DNA of 64,000 bases from Rotaria socialis (taxonomy: Eukaryota > Rotifera > Eurotatoria > Philodinida > Philodinidae), in assembly GCA_905331475.1 (NCBI GenBank), contig CAJNYU010000400.1:1-64000 (forward strand), in the 5' to 3' direction. The translations under genes were made by a program, and so were the position numbers. Below are positions 12,565 through 22,402 of the stretch, one piece after another (within the stretch, counting starts at the first letter, position 1; each line of letters starts with the position of its first letter). Below the pieces are notes generated by a model that worked only from the letters and a program-made list of their open reading frames with translations, made no database searches and had not been told where the DNA came from.

Positions 12565-13246
12565 CCCTAGTGAAACATCTTGTAAGTAAGATCTTGGCCA
12601 AGATCTTGGGTGCAGATAAGTGAACAGATCTTGAAAATTTAGGTACAAGATAACTGCATTATCTTGTACCCAAGATCTTATTACAGATCTTAAGTAAGAG
12701 TTCATAACATCTTGAATGATGCATTCTGAAAGTATGTTTGGTATTTTTTCAATACATTTTAATATTAACTATTCCTGTCCCGAATAGCTCAAGCAAATCA
12801 GATGTTGAGATCTGGCCGGCTTTAAGTTGGTCCGATATTCGCCAGACCAATTTAGGGTAGCCCTCTCTCGACCATCGATCGAGATCAGCATCTTCTCGAT
12901 TAATCAATAGTCAAGAAATAGTTCAGAAAAAAACTTATTTTGTAAAGTTATGTTTTTGCATGTTCAATCATGTTGCTTATATTCTGTTCTGTATGCATAA
13001 AAAAACGGTGAATGACTAGATAGCCTATCTAAATAAACTAATGATGTCGCTTTCTGTTTTACTCAAGATCTTGTGAGAAGATAATAGTAAAAGAAATCGT
13101 TGTCATGATCTTACTAAGATCTTAGGTACATATTTATCAGATAGGACAAGATCTGAACAAGCGAATTATCTTTTAAAGATCTTGATAAGATCTTACCTAC
13201 CAATCCCAAGATTTCAAGATCTTACTTACAAGATGTTTCACTAGGG
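12565..13246. mobile_element. TA-flanked palindromic MITE with AAGATCTT words
   Basis: Perfect terminal inverted repeats of more than 25 bp start CCCTAGTGAAACATCTTG and end in the complement. A TA dinucleotide lies on each side (12563-12564 and 13247-13248), as for Tc1/mariner-type insertions. The outer parts of both arms are filled with CAAGATCTTG-like self-complementary words. No coding capacity. The CCCTAGTGAA terminus is shared with the element at 16850-18049. Confidence 0.85.
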
Positions 13247-13763
13247 TAGGCATACAAAATGTATATGACAATATATATAAATTTGTTTAAAACAACAATG
13301 CTGAATAAATCACATTAGTTGGTACAAAAACAAATATCAATGCGACATTTTTTAAATAAGAAAACTTCAAAGCGCGCGTATCAATCATCAAAATGATTTT
13401 AATTTTGACTTATTTGGCATTTGTTAAAAATGAAATTATCTTAGTCTCTCTAACAATATACAGTAAATTTATTACACCCAAAGGGACTGAGTTCCATATT
13501 TGAGCATCGATAGGCGCTACACTGACAAGTTTTTTCACTTAATATTATCTTCTATACGATTTCTCATTTTCATTGTTTTTTTACTAAATATAAAAAGACT
13601 GGTGGCGGTCGGAGAAGATATTTTGAATTTTCTTCGACCGGAAAAATCGAAATAATGGATTATGTAAAGTCCCTAAAAAATTAATTTTTGAGGGAAATAT
13701 TATATTAACCCACATGTAAATAAATGAGCTAGACTGAAAAATTAATATAATCAAGCAGCAACG

Positions 13764-13871
13764 ACATAAAAGTACACACTTTGTACTTAAGTACCGGGTA
13801 CTTACGTTAGTATAGCTCAAGGTGTACTTAGGACTATTGAAATGTACTTTGTACTCAGTATCCCATCTCTG
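13764..13871. repeat. GTACTT-rich repeat ending in CCCATCTCTG
   Basis: GTACTTAAGTACCGGGTACTT and related words, ending GTATCCCATCTCTG, which reads CAGAGATGGG on the other strand, a hAT-like terminus. No matching left end was found, so it is probably a truncated word-filled element. Confidence 0.45.
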
Positions 13872-14621
13872 ATGGAGTCTACTGTTTCCCCCTTGATAGT
13901 GACCCATTGAATGTAGTATTAAAATATCTGCCTAAACGAGTACTTACATCCCCTATGTGAATCGACTTGATTGGGAGCAAAAAGTCAAATGGGCCGATTT
14001 GTGGTCTTATGCGCCCCCGTGCTTCGATATTTTAGCAAATCGATAAAGTGAAAAAGGTTCAAGCTTTGTAGAGATCTCACACTAATTTTTCTATGAGGTT
14101 GAAAATCGGAGCTCGTTAGAAAGTGACTACATATTCGAATTTTAACACTTTCTTGAAAACTATTCTTATCAGAAATATTGCTCAGCTCTTTCAACTTCTT
14201 TGTTAAAAGTTTTATTACAGCAAAGTATAACTTTGAAATCAAAATAACTATGATCATTTAGAGGGGATTAAATAAAACAACTGCATATCATTCAGATTCC
14301 CACCTACATCAACCATGAATTTAAGCCATCTGGTGAAATCTATTGTCAGAATAGGTCGAAATCACGATAATGACAGTTTATTGGCTTTATCTAATACACT
14401 TGCGGTCTCTGCGAAGACTGTCGAAGTATTATCTTTTACAAATCTTTAGTCATTCAAATTGTTAATCCTTGTTCTTGTCTGATAATAATCATAGAATTAG
14501 GGATTTCGTGTTGAATACCAGTCCTTCACTTGACAGGTGATGTACCATTAGTAAATTTTCTCATAATATCTATTTATTTTAGTCGTTTTATCTGTCATAT
14601 GCGCAAAACTATTTCGAAGTG
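13872..14621. other. non-coding interval upstream of lipocalin gene
   Basis: No gene recognised; a 90-codon minus-strand frame (13985-14257) shows no domain. The proximal promoter of the lipocalin gene lies at its right end. Confidence 0.3.
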
Positions 14622-14629
14622 TATAAAAG
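14622..14629 (+). promoter_or_regulatory. TATA box of the lipocalin gene
   Basis: TATAAAAG lies 38 bp before the ATG at 14660, compatible with a start site around 14650 and a very short 5' UTR. Confidence 0.6.
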
Positions 14630-14659
14630 AGTGAGTATGAGAATCAAAGCAATAGCACA

Positions 14660-15378
14660 ATGGGATTCTTAATAAAGATTCTTATTCTTCTCTCTTTTGT
14701 TGGTATATCACGAGCGTCGATATGCCCATTAGTTTTTGCTCAGAAATATTTCGACGTGACTAAAGTTCGATATTTTCTGTGTTACCAATATGTTCCTATA
14801 TTATCATCATCTTACTTCTTGCTTTAGTATGCCGGTCTTTGGTATGAAGCCTATCGACATGATATTAATGAAGAAGACGTCACATGTATCAATGGAACAT
14901 ATACGGCTCAGGCTAATGGAACAATGGGTGTATTGAGCCAGGGTCTAAAAAAACTCACTGGTTACTATAGCCACCAAGGTGTAGCTACACCCAAGGCATC
15001 TTCAGATCCAGCTGCTTTTCTGATCCATTATAAAAATCCGAGTAATGTCCTTTGATCGTTTATTATCATCATTGATGAGTTTCAATTTTTTGAAACAGCT
15101 CAAACGGTGAAGTATGATGTGATTGCAACTGACTACGAAAATTATTCAGTGGTGTATTCCTGTGATTACTTTCCTATAATAGGCCTTCGATTCGAACATA
15201 TATGGTTTCTCTCGTGAGTTCAAACATATTTGTTTGTTTCGTTACATACGAAAATATATTGCTTTCGTTTAGTCGAAATAAAACTTTGCCAGATTCAACA
15301 GTTGAAGCACTCAAAAAGATTCTAAGAGACAAGCTTATCGAAACGAGTGGCATCAATCCAACACCACAAAACTGTTGA
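14660..15378 (+). CDS. secreted lipocalin (apolipoprotein D-like), 179 aa, four exons
   Basis: Exons 14660-14764, 14828-15041, 15099-15213 and 15273-15378 join without frame breaks (540 nt). Residues 1 to about 20 are a hydrophobic signal peptide ending near SRAS. The lipocalin signature follows: FDVTKYAGLWYEAYR (about residues 31-45), containing the GxW motif on the first beta strand as in ApoD (FDVxKYxGRWYEI). Later strands include CINGTYTA, KYDVIATDYENYSVVYSCDY and the terminal GINPTPQNC. Conserved cysteines near residue 22 and in the C-terminal half fit lipocalin disulfides. Lipocalins carry small hydrophobic ligands in a beta barrel; the ligand here is unknown. All four exons are intact, with a TATA box at 14622. 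The first donor (gttcga) is weak but gives the expected protein. Confidence 0.9.
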
Positions 15379-15768
15379 ACATTAAATATTATCGTATGAT
15401 TATATGTTAATGTTCATAAAAGAGTAGCAGCCTAATTCGACTTATAATATCACTCGAATTTCTTCGAAGAGTCATTTTCGTTACCGCGTATAAGCAAATA
15501 AATAAATAAATAAATAAATTTTTTTTTAGCTTATAAGTTGTCCGGCGACTCTATCTGCAGGCTTCTATCAATTTTTTCGGGATGACTGTTGCGTAGAGCT
15601 CGACGGTGGTCTGGTCTATTTCATATATTGAATACGAGGATGAATCTCAGTTTTTTTTCTTTGTATGTTGATCATAATTACAAATTTCAACCAATCGATT
15701 CACTACTATTATTCATATGCTCAATATGGTTATCTTATTTTCTTGCTTTTGCCTGGGTCTTCATGAAT
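15379..15768. other. non-coding interval with (AAAT)n microsatellite
   Basis: A short aaataaataaataaat run lies at about 15497-15520. The rest up to the fold-back at 15769 has no recognised feature. Confidence 0.35.
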
Positions 15769-16414
15769 GGGTTATTCTACAAGCCGTCTACCATATTATA
15801 CAAAACTAGTGTCACCAGTGGCGTGATACACATTGTTAGATGTAGTTTTGGACGCTGATTTCAATGGTGAAAACGCCAGCCCTCTATCGTTTTCTTAAAA
15901 AACGTTATACGCAAAATACTCTCCCAGCGAAAAACTGCGGTTTTCTTCATTATCCAGCAGAAAAGGCCTATATTGCAAAGATTCGTGTAGCTAGAGGACG
16001 CGTCGTAGAACCATCATTCTAGTCTCAAATGAAAGAGCGAAGCGAGCTCTGTACATTTCATTGAAACAAATCCATGCCGGCACACAACATACGAGCGAAA
16101 AGAATTCTGGAAAACCAGAGGGTTGTCAAGGAATTCTCTCTTATTAATACTGGCCAAAATCGATGAAAATCACCTTCTATATGTATGTTTTTCCGCAGAA
16201 CCCAGATCTGACATTTAGGCACGTGTAAAAGAATGTTTTCGTGAGGATTCTAAAAAAATCGTCAGGTGTTACAAGGTTTTAGGAGATTTCACTGGATTTC
16301 ATTATTGTATACGAAATGTATGTCTACTATTCATTTCTTAAATAGTCTGTCGACACTAAGAGAGCCTGTTCCGCTACTGTGACTTACAGATATGGCACTC
16401 TGATGACTAGTATA

Positions 16415-16730
16415 CTGCGTGATTGAGATTTTTTATCACGATCACTGTCACGATCACGATTATTTTTGGGATTAAAATCACGATCACGAACATTTTTTTA
16501 ATGTTAAAGTCAATATGTAAATTGTCAGATTTTTTTATGTAATTATGAACAATATATTTGTGAATATATATTTCATGTTTTGGAAATATATTTAATAATC
16601 GGGACTACCATATTTTGATTTCGATCACTATCACAATCACCATCTTCTTTTTACAATCACGATCACGATCACGGTCAAAAACAATTCCAAATCACGCGTG
16701 ATCGTGATCGTGATATTTTTGATCACGCAG
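16415..16730. mobile_element. TA-flanked MITE with GATCACGATC words
   Basis: CTGCGTGAT and ATCACGCAG form the ends, each next to TA (16413-16414, 16731-16732). Tandem ATCACGATCACGATC and GTGATCGTGATCGTGAT blocks fill both subterminal regions. It is 316 bp, non-coding, and nested in the fold-back element. Confidence 0.8.
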
Positions 16731-16849
16731 TACATTACTGATGCCACAGGCAAAGTTGGCAATCGACATATGGGATTCGTTTTCATTGTCTATTCAACTG
16801 TCGAACATTTCTCTAGTTTAACACCATACTAAAAACCGATAAAATACTC

Positions 16850-18049
16850 CCCTAGTGAAGGTACTCATAGGGTAGTACTCAAAACGTACTCACGAGCACT
16901 CATGGGGTTTGAGTACTCATCAGTAGTACTCGAGCTAGAATTTGACTGGTTGAGTACGACTACTGAGTACTCGTCTCATAAAATTGAGTTTTCTATGAGT
17001 GCTACCCACGTACCTTCCGAGTACTCTTGGTAGCTTTTTACAAGATTTACTCATTCATCTATACTTTGTTCACTATATTTTAATACTAAATGAACTCTAT
17101 TTCGTTAACCTATCAACAATAGTATATTAGTGCAATGAAATGGTTTATAATACTAAGATATTTCATTATTTTATTGTCTATAAATTACACAAATAAATAT
17201 TATGTTTCAAAAAACAGCACTTAACACACATATTGAAGATAATAAAATATTATTGAAGACAAATGAATTCTCAATGTTTTCGAAAAAGATATTTGATCAC
17301 TATGAATTCACAGATACAAAAACTACAGAAAAAAGAATACTAAAATTTGTTAAAATACAGTATACTCAGTAGCACGAGCAATTAATATAAAAATTATTAA
17401 ATGAATTTTTGATCCAATTCGTGTATGAAAACAAATTTATGTTAAAGCGATCCTTATACAAAAAAAAAGAAACTTCATGACATGAATCATTGATGCTATA
17501 TTTAGTAACCAGAAAAAAATCTTAACTAATCTGAAATAAAATTTAATTTGAAATTTAGAAATTAAAAGTTATCAAATTATTGTTACATTGAAAATAGATA
17601 CTTAGTTTTATTCGAAAAACGAGCAGTTGAAAATGATAAGTGTCTGTCTGTCTTTCTGTTCACAAAGTGAAATATAGCTGCTTTGGTATATCCAATCTCT
17701 GTATGGACAAAAATGAATCATCTATTAAAACTGAAGGATAGAATGAACATATCCACGAAATATTTTTTTGATTTTTTTTAATTGATTTCATCACATTTTG
17801 TTTTCATACAATGTAATTTAACTTTTTACATGTTAGTGCATTGGTCTTTTGTCGAAACACAGAAGCGAGTACTACTTTGAGTACTCAGACTATCGTAGGC
17901 GAGTGAATTTCAGAAAGTTAACTTATGCGAGTGCTCACTTGAGTACACGAACATTAAAGATACACAGAAAATTTCACGAGTACTCCAACGAGTCTTTTGT
18001 GTACTCATGCTGGCAGGTCGTACTCGCTTGACGAGTAGTTTCACTAGGG
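16850..18049. mobile_element. MITE with GAGTACTC words sharing CCCTAGTGAA ends
   Basis: It starts CCCTAGTGAAGGTACTC and ends GAGTAGTTTCACTAGGG, with TC on both sides. Subterminal GAGTACTC/AGTACTC words dominate the outer 170-200 bp, while the 800-bp centre is plain AT-rich. The terminal decamer matches the TA-flanked element at 12565, indicating a family with exchangeable interiors. Confidence 0.75.
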
Positions 18050-18643
18050 TCGATGAAAGAAGTGTGTTTAGTAAAAACAAATAGTATAAACGGCGGAAAG
18101 CAACATCATGTTTCTAGCATAATAAATGTCTAAAATCTTCCAAAAGTCTGACGAATTTTTTAGAAATCTCACAAAAACATTCTCTTACAAGTGTCTAAAT
18201 GCCAAATCTAGGTTCTGCGCAAAAACATACATATAGAAGGTGATTTTCATCGATTTTGGGCAGTATCAATAAGAGAGAGTTCCTTGGCTATCCTCTGGTT
18301 TTCTAGAAGTCTTTTCGCTCGTATGCTGTGTACCAGCATGGATTTGTTTTACTGAAATGTACAGTACTTTCTTTACTCTTTCATTTGAGACTAGAATGAA
18401 GGTTCTGCGACACATTCTCTAGCTACACGAATCTTTGCAATATACGTCTTTTCTGCTCAATAATGAAGAGAAAAGCAGTTTTTCGCTGGAAGAGTATTTT
18501 GCGTATAACGTTTTTTAAGAAAACGATAGAGGGCTGGAGTTTTCACCATTGAAATCAGCGTCCAAAACTACATCTAGCAATGTGTGTCACGCCACTGGCG
18601 ACGCTAGTTTTGTATAATGTGGCTGAAGCCTTGTGGAATAACC

Positions 18644-19136
18644 CGAATATCAATAGAATCGTTCAGAAACTCCTGATGATAAGTGAATTACAATTTAGAT
18701 TGAATTCTGGCCTAACAATGCTTTATAAATCTAAAACGAATACTATTGAAAAAGTTTTCAGCGCAGTCCCTACGGGATTAAAATATAAAACACGATGGAG
18801 GCATTATCTTGGAATAAAGTTATTTTAATTGGAACTCTAGTAAACATTTCGGATAATGCGCGTGACTATGGAACATGCAAAATTTGCATTGGAACAATAG
18901 AGCTCTCAGACTTTTTCCAGACTTGTTACTGATAATCTAACATTATTAGAACGAGAATCAATCGGTAGGCTGTTGACTTTTCTTGAGTTTCCTTGTTTCA
19001 ATGGTCGCAAACAGAAATGAGACGCTTTAAATGTAACTCCGTTGGAAATTAGATCCAGAAAATCTTTCTTTATGACTTGAAGTTAATTGCTATTACACGT
19101 TTACAGGATCGGTTTATAAAGGTAAGTGACTCTCAA
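18644..19136. other. non-coding interval
   Basis: No recognised gene or repeat; an 82-codon plus frame at 18580-18828 overlaps the fold-back arm and has no domain. Confidence 0.3.
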
Positions 19137-19189
19137 GGGTATGTGTGTGTGAGTATATGAAAGAAGTTGTGATCTGTACACCCACACCC
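19137..19189. repeat. telomere-like inverted mini-element (copy 2, degenerate)
   Basis: GGGTATGTGTGTGTGAG at the left and ACACCCACACCC at the right, flanked by CTCAA and TCAAG. The left arm has drifted from TGTGGG. Confidence 0.5.
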
Positions 19190-19481
19190 TCAAGTTTTAA
19201 GGTAGTTAACAGAGGTGTTCTTGTTGTGCATATTATATTAAAATGACCAAGCCACTCGCAGAAATACTTTCAGCTCTCATAAAGGATTGTTTGGGCGACC
19301 GAATTATATACAGCTTTATTTGCTTTCCGTGGATGTAAGCAAATGAGGAGATGGAGAGAATGAGTATAGCAATTTTTGCCGCAGTAATCCAAATTACACC
19401 AACAGACTCTAAAAGTCTTATTCATTTTTTTACTATAAACTATTATTGTAGTAGTTACTTAGTTAATAGTAACTATCTTGA

Positions 19482-19534
19482 GGATGTAGGTGTGAGTGTT
19501 ATTGAAGAGAAGAATAGAACCCATACCCACACCC
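19482..19534. repeat. telomere-like inverted mini-element (copy 3)
   Basis: GGATGTAGGTGTGAG ... CCCATACCCACACCC. Its core (TTATTGAAGAGAAGAATAGA) recurs in opposite orientation inside the copy at 22999-23061. The two hairpins are therefore copies of one element, not independent telomeric remnants. Confidence 0.7.
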
Positions 19535-19609
19535 TTTTTAATAAATATATATATATATATCAGATATAAATTGATCTTGTGATTTTTTTTTGATCATTTA
19601 GATTCATAT

Positions 19610-19680
19610 GCCATCTGATGATTCCTTTTGCCGGGATGAAATCTAGATTATGGTAGCTGTTCACACCCACACCCACACCC
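19610..19680 (+). ncRNA. hammerhead ribozyme-like unit 1 (degenerate) with CCCACA tail
   Basis: GCCAT (stem I 5'), CTGATGA core 19615-19621, a weakened stem II, GAAA core 19638-19641, TCTAGA (stem III), then TT and ATGGT (stem I 3'). The G-C pair that normally closes stem II is replaced by U-U, so this copy is probably inactive. It is followed by CTGTTCACACCCACACCC, three CCCACA-type units. Confidence 0.6.
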
Positions 19681-19744
19681 TAAATTTTTGAAGATTTTTT
19701 AATTTGTTTTTAATTTCATTTAAGAATAATTCAAAATAATTTAA

Positions 19745-19790
19745 GCCATCTGATGAGACCCTTTAGCAAGGTCGAAATCTAGATCACGGC
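19745..19790 (+). ncRNA. hammerhead ribozyme-like motif, unit 2
   Basis: GCCAT / CTGATGA (19750-19756) / GACC-9 nt-GGTC stem II / GAAA (19774-19777) / TCTAGA / TC / ACGGC. Both catalytic core strands are intact; stem I has one A-C mismatch. Predicted cleavage follows C19785. Stem III is minimal in cis, but TCTAGA is self-complementary and could pair between two copies, as in dimeric hammerheads of Penelope-like elements and retrozymes. Confidence 0.7.
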
Positions 19791-19920
19791 AGTGTATTCA
19801 CACTACTGCTTTGTGAATTGTTTCTTCTATTACATTATTATTTAATATAATTTTGTAAATTCTTGAAGATTTTATAATTTGTTTTGAATTTTCTTTCGAA
19901 ATTAGTTCAGAATCATTTAA

Positions 19921-19987
19921 GCCATCTGATGAGACCCTTTGGCAAGGTCGAAATCTAGATCATGGCAGCTTATTCACACCCACACCC
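19921..19987 (+). ncRNA. hammerhead ribozyme-like motif, unit 3 (intact) with CCCACA tail
   Basis: Stem I GCCAT/ATGGC pairs perfectly; core CTGATGA is at 19926-19932, stem II GACC...GGTC, core GAAA at 19950-19953, stem III TCTAGA, cleavage predicted after C19961. Downstream, TTCACACCCACACCC repeats the tail of unit 1. The distance between predicted cleavage sites of units 2 and 3 is 176 nt, within the size of small metazoan retrozyme monomers. Confidence 0.75.
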
Positions 19988-20126
19988 AAATATACATTAT
20001 GTCATCGATATATAAGCTTAATAGACATGTTCTCCTTCTCGCATGTGTCAGCTACTCAATGTTTGATTGATTGATGTAGGTCTTTAAGATTAACAAGAGA
20101 AATAAGCTTCATTGTCCAGATGTTAT

Positions 20127-21212
20127 CTAAATGATCTCTAATTTCACATTTTCAAAACCGTAGTTTGCTTTGTTTGTATTATACAGCTGTTCAATTGCTT
20201 GAAGATATTGATCGTGAAGTTGATCGATATCTGTTTGAGATGGATCAATGATTTGATTGACATGAATCGGTTTACCAACTAATAGAATAAAAAATAATTT
20301 TTTTCCATCGAGTCCAATGGGAAAGAAAGTTTTATCTTACCAACGGTCGTTACAGGATGACGAAGAGGTAAATAACCAACGATTGATCGTCCCCAAATCC
20401 ATCGATTTGAAATCCAATTCTTATATTGTCGATAATGTTCATTTTCTCCAAATGTTATAACCGGTACTAATGATACTCTAATAAACAAAACTTCTTTTTT
20501 TCTATTCATTCCAATTACATATTCACTAACCCATTTTCTAATGCTAATCGTATAAAACCTTTCCTCTTTTTTAAATAGAATATCATCCTTTGATATTCTG
20601 TTAAATATAATTCTTTCATACCACCAATCACAATAACAACAGCATCACCTTGACAAGATGAACCATTTAAGAAATATTGGCAACTCTCTCGTGAGACAGA
20701 ACATTCACCTAGAATAACAAAACATTCGATGATGGATTTATAATGTTATTCTTACCCAAGCTAAGAAGTAATTCACGTAAAAATGGACTGAAAAAATTGG
20801 AATGAAGAGTCATCAAATGATGACGAATACCAGGAAATAGACTTGAAAAATGTGTTGCTTCTGTTAGGAAATTGATTCCAGCACCGACAGTTGCTGTACC
20901 ATGTGGATGATAACCAAAGATATAATTTCGATTTGGATCAAGATCTTCAGTTTTGATTAATTTTATTGGAAAATAATTAGAAACTATTGACCAAATAGAT
21001 AATCGACGCAAACGATTCGACCATCGCCCTCCTCGAACAGGGGTATAGCGATCAATATACATCCAACTACCATAAATCAAAGTAATGAGTAATGTCAGTG
21101 ATAAAGACCAGAAATAGGATAAGAGAATAAATGTGAACAATATCATAAAAGGTGACAAAATGATGAGTGTAATAAGAAAGAATAAAGCCAAATCTTCAAT
21201 CAAATTCTTCAT
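20127..21212 (-). CDS. DGAT2/MOGAT-family acyltransferase, 307 aa, four exons
   Basis: Exons (minus order) 21212-20756, 20708-20531, 20477-20341 and 20278-20127 join in frame (924 nt). The N-terminal third has two closely spaced hydrophobic segments (about residues 8-45) typical of the DGAT2 membrane hairpin. The catalytic YHPHG motif follows in YIFGYHPHGTATVGAG (around residue 100). Then come GGMKELYL, RKGFIRLALENG and SLVPVITFGENEHY, all DGAT2-family signatures. These ER enzymes transfer an acyl group from acyl-CoA to mono- or diacylglycerol (or wax alcohol) in neutral-lipid synthesis; substrate specificity cannot be read here. Length is close to the family's 330-390 aa. No breaks seen. Confidence 0.9.
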
Positions 21213-21293
21213 TATTATCTAAAATCAATTTTTCAAAAGACTAAAAAAAATCATAAAAAAAAGAAACATTATTCACAATGGAAGTGTATAGTT

Positions 21294-21347
21294 GAGTGGT
21301 GGTACTTCAACTTTACTGTAAAAGTTAAAGTTAAAGTGCCCCACCTC
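21294..21347. mobile_element. tiny AAAGTTAAAGT-type MITE truncating a GNAT pseudogene
   Basis: GAGTGGTGGTACTTCAACTTT and AAAGTTAAAGTGCCCCACCTC are inverted ends around a very short centre. It is related to the complete 75-bp element at 28552-28626. It lies exactly where the GNAT homology at 21348-21736 stops. Confidence 0.6.
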
Positions 21348-21736
21348 GATTATGAATAGCTTGTGCTCGATGATTTTTCACAGGCGATTGTTATGTTAAA
21401 CATAATACACCATGCTCTCGTGCACAATCACAAATCAGAAGATCACCAATATCTTAACCTTGATATGATTGATCAACATAAAGATCTTCCATTACAGCTA
21501 GACGACCACCTTTTTATGTAAACCAAGACCAGAAAACTGTAGCAAAACCAACAGTTTTTCCATCTTGAACATGAAAAAAGTCATTGGTATTTCTCCTTGT
21601 TTTGGATTTGTAATTAAGGCTCAAGATACTGATAAAATTCACAATAATCTTGTAACAATGGTAATGAATCGACTGGATCATTTTCATTGACAATATTTAT
21701 CTTCTAAAGAGTATCTTCGTTGCAAGTCGTCGCCAT
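21348..21736 (-). pseudogene. GNAT-family N-acetyltransferase pseudogene
   Basis: Reading leftward from an ATG at 21736, successive frames give MATTCNEDTL, PLLQDYCEFYQ, VQDGKTVGFATVFWSW, GRLAVMEDLYVDQSYQG, IGDLLICDCAREHG and NHRAQAIHNRG. The order and spacing match GNAT enzymes: substrate strand, GxA/TVFWSW, EDLYVxxxYxGxxIG acetyl-CoA loop, then the NxxAxxxxxxxG end. Several in-frame stops and at least one frameshift interrupt it, one inside the acetyl-CoA loop. Homology ends at a MITE at 21347. GNAT enzymes acetylate small amines or proteins; this copy cannot make a functional protein. Confidence 0.75.
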
Positions 21737-22402
21737 TTTTGATAAAAAGAAGTATTGCTTTTTTTTCTGTCCTTATCTAGATATGAGTAGTCGATACGAG
21801 TCGTATGGTACCAGTTAACGAAAGATGTCCTCAATTATCATGCATGGAGGGTCTGTAGAATTCTTAACAACAGAAATCAGAATTCTACTCGATGAAGTAG
21901 AATTGACAGTTAGTTATTTTCTTTACTGTTCGACTGGAACTCGTTTAACAGAATTTTATCAAAATTCCACTGACCATTTTAGCCTACATCGATAAGAATT
22001 CTGCAACGACATTAAAACCTTCAGCAGAATTATTTATTGAGTGTGAATTCTCTAGTTATTGTATATGCTATTAGGCCATCCCATGAGTCTAAGTTGTAAG
22101 TCAAACGAAGTCGTGTGCAGTAAATGTGTTCAATGAGATTTTGTTGTACGTATGTATAAAAAAAACAACATGAAAATAGCCAGATTATGTGTGGTAAAGC
22201 TGAGGATAACTTCTCTGTTGCAGTGATTCCAAAGCAACACACGACGCGTTTCGACTATTGCTCAAACAGTGATTGGGGAGCATGTTTTTGAATCAAATCT
22301 ACGTTTAAGTCAAGGGAAAAGCCAACAAAATTGAAAGAGAATCGTGAATGAAGTAGAAATGAAAGGTAATGTGCTTAAATTTGTAGGATGTGAAGATCGT
22401 AG
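21737..22402. other. non-coding interval
   Basis: No supported gene. GTCGAAACGCGTC on the minus strand near 22240-22252 recalls the 3' half of a hammerhead but lacks an intact CTGATGA partner (see rejected items). Confidence 0.3.

Larger units (their letters stand above)
15769..18643. mobile_element. large fold-back element with about 525-bp inverted arms
   Basis: Left arm about 15769-16290 and right arm about 18120-18643 are inverted copies with scattered substitutions. Examples are GGGTTATTCTACAAGCC against the complement of GGCTTGTGGAATAACCC, and TAGATGTAGTTTTGGACGCT on both arms. Both carry an internal CAGTGGCGTGA...TCACGCCACTG pair that looks like an embedded hAT-type terminus. The 1.8-kb centre holds two further MITEs (16415-16730 and 16850-18049). 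No transposase frame. No target duplication could be fixed because similarity extends beyond the CAGTGGCG termini. Confidence 0.7.
19600..19990 (+). mobile_element. tandem hammerhead (retrozyme-like) repeat array
   Basis: Three direct units share a spacer pattern: TTCACAC(CCACACCC), then TTGAAGATTTT, TAATTTGTTTT, AATT, and TTTAAGCCATCTGATGA. Spacings are 136 and 176 nt. Tandem hammerhead units without coding capacity are the hallmark of retrozymes, while hammerheads next to telomeric repeats are described for bdelloid Penelope-like Athena/Terminon elements. No reverse transcriptase was found in the window, so the array would need enzymes in trans. Confidence 0.65.

Noticed and set aside
15815-18597. 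CAGTGGCGTGA...TCACGCCACTG as a simple hAT element
   Set aside because: Ends look right, but no 8-bp duplication exists and the inverted similarity continues outward past both ends, so it is annotated as part of a larger fold-back.
22237-22290. Possible minus-strand hammerhead (GTCGAAACGCGTCGTG with CTGTTTGAG upstream)
   Set aside because: The 3' core resembles known hammerheads, but CTGATGA is replaced by CTGTTTGA and stem II is at most two pairs; too degenerate to call.
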